Shown piece by piece: positions 60,596-64,000 of a stretch of 64,000 bases of DNA. The stretch covers positions 1-64,000 of the forward strand of contig CAYJXK010000001.1 in NCBI GenBank assembly GCA_964374115.1, given 5' to 3'. The position numbers and the translations under genes are program-made. How positions within the stretch are numbered: position 1 is the first letter of the stretch; each line of letters starts with the position of its first letter. Under the pieces are notes generated by a model. The model saw only the letters and a program-made list of their open reading frames with translations. It was not told where the DNA came from and ran no database searches. The stretch is from CAYJXK01 sp964374115. GTDB lineage: Bacteria > Patescibacteriota > Patescibacteriia > Magasanikbacterales > UBA922.

Positions 60596-60599
60596 TTAT

Positions 60600-62081
60600 T
60601 TACTTTTTCGGTAAGACCGATTTGATCCATTCCGTAATGGTTTTTTTTTGTTGTGATTTGATGTGGCCGCGCGCGGTATGGGTTTTGACAAATTGGAGCC
60701 AATCTTGATTCGGTCCCTTTCTACTTTTGTCCACAATAATCTCTACCACATCGCCATTTTTGAGTTCGGTGCTGAGGCTCGACATTTTTTCATTGATCAG
60801 CGCGGCAGAACATCGGTTGCCGATCTCGGTATGGATATGATAGGCAAAGTCGACCGGGGTTGCTCCTTCCGGCAGATCAATCACATCTCCTTTTGGTGTA
60901 AATACAAAAATACGACTCTGGAGAAAGTCCACTTTCATTTCTTCGAGGTCAGAGAGTTTTGTGAGAATATCTTTTTGAATTTCTGCTAATTCTTTTGCCC
61001 AGGCAATATCTCGTTTTGGCAATCGTCTTCCGTCTTCGTGATAACGCCAATGAGCCGCAGTTCCATAGAGCGCCTCTTCATGCATCTCAGGCGTGCGGAT
61101 TTGGAATTCAATACTCTCTCCTTCTTCACTAAATACCGTGGTGTGAAGGGATTGATAGTGATTCGGTTTGGGTTGTGAAATATAGTCTTTAATACGACCT
61201 TTGAGAGGTTTCCAGATTTTATGAAGAATCCCAAGCGCTCCGTAGCAATCTGCGACGCTCGGAATTACAATCCGAATCGCGACGAGATCGTATACTTTTG
61301 CGACTTGTTGATCTTTTCGGATGAGTTTTTGGTACAAGCTAAAGAGTCGTTTGCTACGCCCCTCAATGGATATGATGGGAATGTGAGCGTTTTCGATTTC
61401 TTTTTTTGCTCGACGTTGCATGTCGTGAAGAAATTTTTCTTTTCCTTTCATTTTTTCGTCACGGATCTGTTTTGTCTCATCGTATTCTTTTGGGTACACA
61501 TACTGAAACGACAGATCTTCAAGCATACCTTTCATTTCATCCATACCGAGACGATTCGCGATTGGGGCGTATATTTCTAGGCTCTCGAGCGCAATCCGGT
61601 ATTGTTTTTGTGGGGGAAGCGCGTCAAGGGTTTGAAGATTATGGATACGGTCCGCAAATTTGATAATCATGACACGGACATCTTCTGCCATGGCAACAAA
61701 CATTTTTCGTAAATTTTCAAGATATCTCTCTACGCCACGATATTTTAGTTTTCCCAATTTGGTAATTCCCCCAACCATGGAAGCAATTTCAGAACCGAAT
61801 TCTTTTTCCACGTCTTCGAGCGTTCTATCCGTGTCTTCTGGAACATCATGGAGAAGTGTTGCCGCGATAATGAGAGGATCAATTTTCATGTCTGCCAAGA
61901 GATCAGCGGCAGAGAGAGGATGCATGATGTACGGTTCCCCAGATTTTCGGATCTGTCCTTTGTGCGCCTCGGCGGCAAAATCGTAGGCCAAACGAACCAA
62001 TGTTGTATCCGCGGTTTTAAGGTAGGTTCCAATCTTTTTAATAAGGGATTCAATTGTTGGTTGTTTTTGGTTCTGTACCAT
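60600..62081 (-). CDS. RelA/SpoT family (p)ppGpp synthetase/hydrolase
   Basis: Makes and breaks the stringent-response alarmone. The 493-residue protein has an HD hydrolase domain with His54, His78-Asp79 and Glu82-Asp83 (LLHDVPED) intact. The synthetase domain has YDLVAIRIVI, HYQSLHTTV and EFQIRT. A TGS domain (about 390-450) begins RIFVFTPKGDVIDLPEGATPVDFAYHIHTEIG. The C-terminal helical and ACT domains of full-length Rel proteins (over 700 residues) are missing. The core is predicted bifunctional, probably without normal ribosome-linked regulation. Confidence 0.94.
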   Translation of the reverse strand: MVQNQKQPTIESLIKKIGTYLKTADTTLVRLAYDFAAEAHKGQIRKSGEPYIMHPLSAADLLADMKIDPLIIAATLLHDVPEDTDRTLEDVEKEFGSEIASMVGGITKLGKLKYRGVERYLENLRKMFVAMAEDVRVMIIKFADRIHNLQTLDALPPQKQYRIALESLEIYAPIANRLGMDEMKGMLEDLSFQYVYPKEYDETKQIRDEKMKGKEKFLHDMQRRAKKEIENAHIPIISIEGRSKRLFSLYQKLIRKDQQVAKVYDLVAIRIVIPSVADCYGALGILHKIWKPLKGRIKDYISQPKPNHYQSLHTTVFSEEGESIEFQIRTPEMHEEALYGTAAHWRYHEDGRRLPKRDIAWAKELAEIQKDILTKLSDLEEMKVDFLQSRIFVFTPKGDVIDLPEGATPVDFAYHIHTEIGNRCSAALINEKMSSLSTELKNGDVVEIIVDKSRKGPNQDWLQFVKTHTARGHIKSQQKKTITEWIKSVLPKK

Positions 62082-62101
62082 ATCATTTTTCTTTCTTTTA
62101 T

Positions 62102-62130
62102 ATTGTATGCGTGTTTTTTCCTTTTGGCAA
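62102..62130 (-). promoter_or_regulatory. relA/spoT promoter
   Basis: On the minus strand TTGCCA (62130-62125), 17-nt spacer, TACAAT (62107-62102), 20 nt before the ATG at 62081. Confidence 0.65.
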
Positions 62131-62152
62131 GGGCAAGGGGTTTGACAAACAT

Positions 62153-62186
62153 ATTCAAAAATCCGACCTCAGTCGGATTTTTGAAT
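62153..62186. terminator. terminator overlapping the topA stop codon
   Basis: A perfect 15-bp stem (62153-62167 with 62172-62186) around the loop CTCA. A and T runs flank the ATCCGAC/GTCGGAT core. The loop contains the topA stop codon, so the last five codons of topA form the upstream arm. Confidence 0.85.
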
Positions 62187-64000
62187 CGCCTCATTCCTCA
62201 GAAATAGTCTATTAGCTATTGGCTCTGAATTCACCAAATAATCACACGTCTTGCTCGAACATCGAAACGTATTTTTTGCGCCAAACACAATGGGGGAAGA
62301 GCATGTCGGACACATCTGTCCCGTGGGTTTGCTCCAGAGAGCATTTTTGCATTCGGGATAGCGATTGCACCCATAAAACGGTTTGCCACGTTTGCTTTTT
62401 CTTTCCACAAATTCTCCCTCTGTACAAAGATTGCACCGAACACCAGTTTTCTTTTCTATTTTTTTGATTGTTTTACACTCAGGATACCCGCTACAGCCCA
62501 AAAACATCCCAAATCGGCCTCGTTTTACCATGAGTGGCTTCCCACAGTTTTCGCATACCTCTCCAGATAGTTCTTGTTGCATGGTCGCTTCCTCTCCTAT
62601 CGGTTTGGTGGTTTTACATTCCGGATAATTGGAACAGGCCATGAATTTTCCAAAGCGGCCAATCTTGATCACCATGGGGCTGTCACATTTGACACAGCGC
62701 TCATCTGTTTTTTCTTCTGTGAGCGCTTGTTTGGAGAGCTCAGTGGTTTTCGTCACAATCGTCTCATGAAACGGCTCATAAAACGCGACGATGATAGGCT
62801 GCCATTCTTTGGCGCCAGAGGCAATTTCATCGAGCGCGCCTTCCATATCAGCTGTGAATGCGTAATCAACAATGTTGGGAAAATGTTCCACCAATAGATC
62901 AATGACAATCAGCGCGATATCTGTCGGCTCGAATCGTTTTTTTTCATCTCGAACGACATAACGGCGCTCTTCAAGGGTGGCAATGGTGGGGGCATAGGTA
63001 GATGGTCGCCCAATGCCGTATGCTTCGAGAGACTTCACCAATGTGGCATCCGAATATCGAGACGGTGGAGTGGTGAAATGTTGTTCAGGTTTGAGAGAAA
63101 GACAGGTAAGTGGGGCATGTTCTTGTACGTCAGGGAGAAGCGATTCCCGAAAAAGTTCTGGATAGAGAATAAGCCAACCATCAAATTGAATGGTTTGTCC
63201 TGTGGCGCGGAACATATATGGTTTGTCGGTCGTTACAGATTTCCCTTCCACATCAATGGTGGCAAGATTCACCGCCGCCGCTTGCATCTGAGTGGCGACT
63301 GCTCGTTTCCAGATCAGCTCATAGAGCCGATATTGTTCTCGGCTGAGATGTGCCTGTATCGAATCGGGTGATCGTGCGGGATCAGCTGGTCGAATCGCTT
63401 CATGCGCTTCCTGTGCTCCTTTGGATTTTGTTTTGTATCGGCGCGGTTGAGGAAGAGTATACCGTTCACCGAACGATTTTCTGATTGTCTGTTCCGCCTC
63501 GCTAAGAAAAGTATCTGAGAGATTATTCGAATCGGTTCGCATGTACGTGATAAGGCCGTGTGATCCTTCTGCTCCAAGTTCAACTCCTTCATAGAGCTGT
63601 TGCGCGATACGCATGGTTTGTTTGGAAGAAAATCCGAGTTGGTGATTGGCCACCTGTTGCAGGGTGGATGTGGTAAATGGTGGTGGAGGATTTCTTCGAC
63701 TTTCTTTTTTTGTGATAGACAGGACACGATATATCGCGTCTTTGAGATTTCCCAAAATATCATCCATCTGTTCTTGTGTCTTGATATCGAGGTTGTCGAG
63801 TTTTTTTTCATCAATCGCGTGGAGTCGGGCAACAAAGTGCATGTCTTTTTTTTTCATCTCCTCGTCGGCAAACTGTCCATCAAGGGTCCAATATTCTTCT
63901 GGTTTGAAGTTTTTTATTTCTCGCTCCCGTTCAACAATAAGGCGGAGCGCGACCGATTGCACTCGTCCAGCAGAAAGCCCTTTCGCCACTTTTTTCCACA
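62169..64000 (-). CDS. topA: DNA topoisomerase I, 3' part
   Basis: Type IA topoisomerase relaxing negative supercoils. The frame enters from the right edge (WKKVAKGLSAGRVQSVALRL), so the N-terminal Toprim domain lies outside. The catalytic Tyr is in LITYMRTDSNNLSD. Four C-terminal zinc ribbons follow: CVKC..CSNYPEC, CENC..CSGYPEC, CNLC..CNRYPEC and CPTC..CSSKTC. The gene ends inside a terminator stem. It lies just upstream of relA/spoT on the same strand. Confidence 0.96.
   Translation of the reverse strand, partial: WKKVAKGLSAGRVQSVALRLIVEREREIKNFKPEEYWTLDGQFADEEMKKKDMHFVARLHAIDEKKLDNLDIKTQEQMDDILGNLKDAIYRVLSITKKESRRNPPPPFTTSTLQQVANHQLGFSSKQTMRIAQQLYEGVELGAEGSHGLITYMRTDSNNLSDTFLSEAEQTIRKSFGERYTLPQPRRYKTKSKGAQEAHEAIRPADPARSPDSIQAHLSREQYRLYELIWKRAVATQMQAAAVNLATIDVEGKSVTTDKPYMFRATGQTIQFDGWLILYPELFRESLLPDVQEHAPLTCLSLKPEQHFTTPPSRYSDATLVKSLEAYGIGRPSTYAPTIATLEERRYVVRDEKKRFEPTDIALIVIDLLVEHFPNIVDYAFTADMEGALDEIASGAKEWQPIIVAFYEPFHETIVTKTTELSKQALTEEKTDERCVKCDSPMVIKIGRFGKFMACSNYPECKTTKPIGEEATMQQELSGEVCENCGKPLMVKRGRFGMFLGCSGYPECKTIKKIEKKTGVRCNLCTEGEFVERKSKRGKPFYGCNRYPECKNALWSKPTGQMCPTCSSPIVFGAKNTFRCSSKTCDYLVNSEPIANRLFLRNEAIQKSD

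Noticed and set aside
1..64000. CRISPR array, transposase or prophage
   Set aside because: No regular spacer-repeat pattern, DDE/HUH transposase motif, integrase or phage structural gene was found in any frame.
1..64000. UGA recoded as glycine, as in some Patescibacteria
   Set aside because: Many genes here (smc, nrnA neighbours, lepB, ftsA group) end cleanly at TGA and no frame needs UGA read-through.

Overview
This 64 kb window looks like a chromosome segment of a Patescibacteria (Candidate Phyla Radiation) bacterium. The reasons are a compact core gene set with short or stripped-down family members (an SMC of 1004 residues, a RelA/SpoT without an ACT domain), two very long envelope proteins that begin with a TrbC/VirB2-like pilin segment and carry Cys-rich CGDG-type repeats, and a VanW protein. 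Many genes end in TGA, so UGA is not recoded here. I cannot place it below phylum level without a search. One 10-N scaffold gap lies at 11748-11757 beside duplicated tRNA sequence.

Layout, left to right. 1-3130: smc (minus). 3450-5370: a four-helix-bundle gene remnant, nrnA and clpP. 5370-7800: palindrome-rich convergent spacer and vanW (minus). 7858-9240: hsp20 and a ZIP metal transporter (minus), with a tandem operator-like repeat in front. 9290-10760: three short genes with strong Shine-Dalgarno sites and C-ending codons unlike their neighbours, a repeat arm and hairpins. 10800-14670: rpsP, khpA, tRNA-Ile pseudogene, tRNA-Ile, tRNA-Val, lepB, hisS, rpsU. 14716-14908: a 193-bp palindromic repeat element. 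14931-32013: yqeY and then a four-gene surface locus (744 aa, about 4059 aa, 258 aa, 376 aa). 32010-37816: ybeY, dgkA, ftsA, ftsZ, nrdR, a second palindromic element, a small membrane protein and an HtrA protease. 37830-48819: pyk, a 49-aa membrane protein, asnS, a J-domain-like protein, an RNA m5C methyltransferase, a membrane-anchored propeller, tdh and kbl (threonine to glycine plus acetyl-CoA), aspS. 48876-54512: a 1668-aa helical-repeat/GNAT fusion and a second GNAT protein, in different codon usage. 54540-58598: scpA, a GT-C-like membrane protein, scpB, a D,D-carboxypeptidase. 58627-60531: tRNA-Leu, parA, parB. 60600-64000: relA/spoT and the 3' part of topA (minus).

Together the core genes cover chromosome segregation (Smc, ScpA, ScpB, ParA, ParB, TopA), division (FtsA, FtsZ), envelope work (LepB, VanW, carboxypeptidase, HtrA) and translation (RpsP, RpsU, three aminoacyl-tRNA synthetases, YbeY, RsmB-type methyltransferase). 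The accessory content is mostly surface proteins. Three genes (nrnA, clpP, aspS) have clear -35/-10 promoters whose -10 box ends only 9-10 nt before the ATG, which predicts leaderless mRNAs. Two families of short palindromic repeats recur next to gene starts or ends. No CRISPR array, transposase or rRNA gene was seen.
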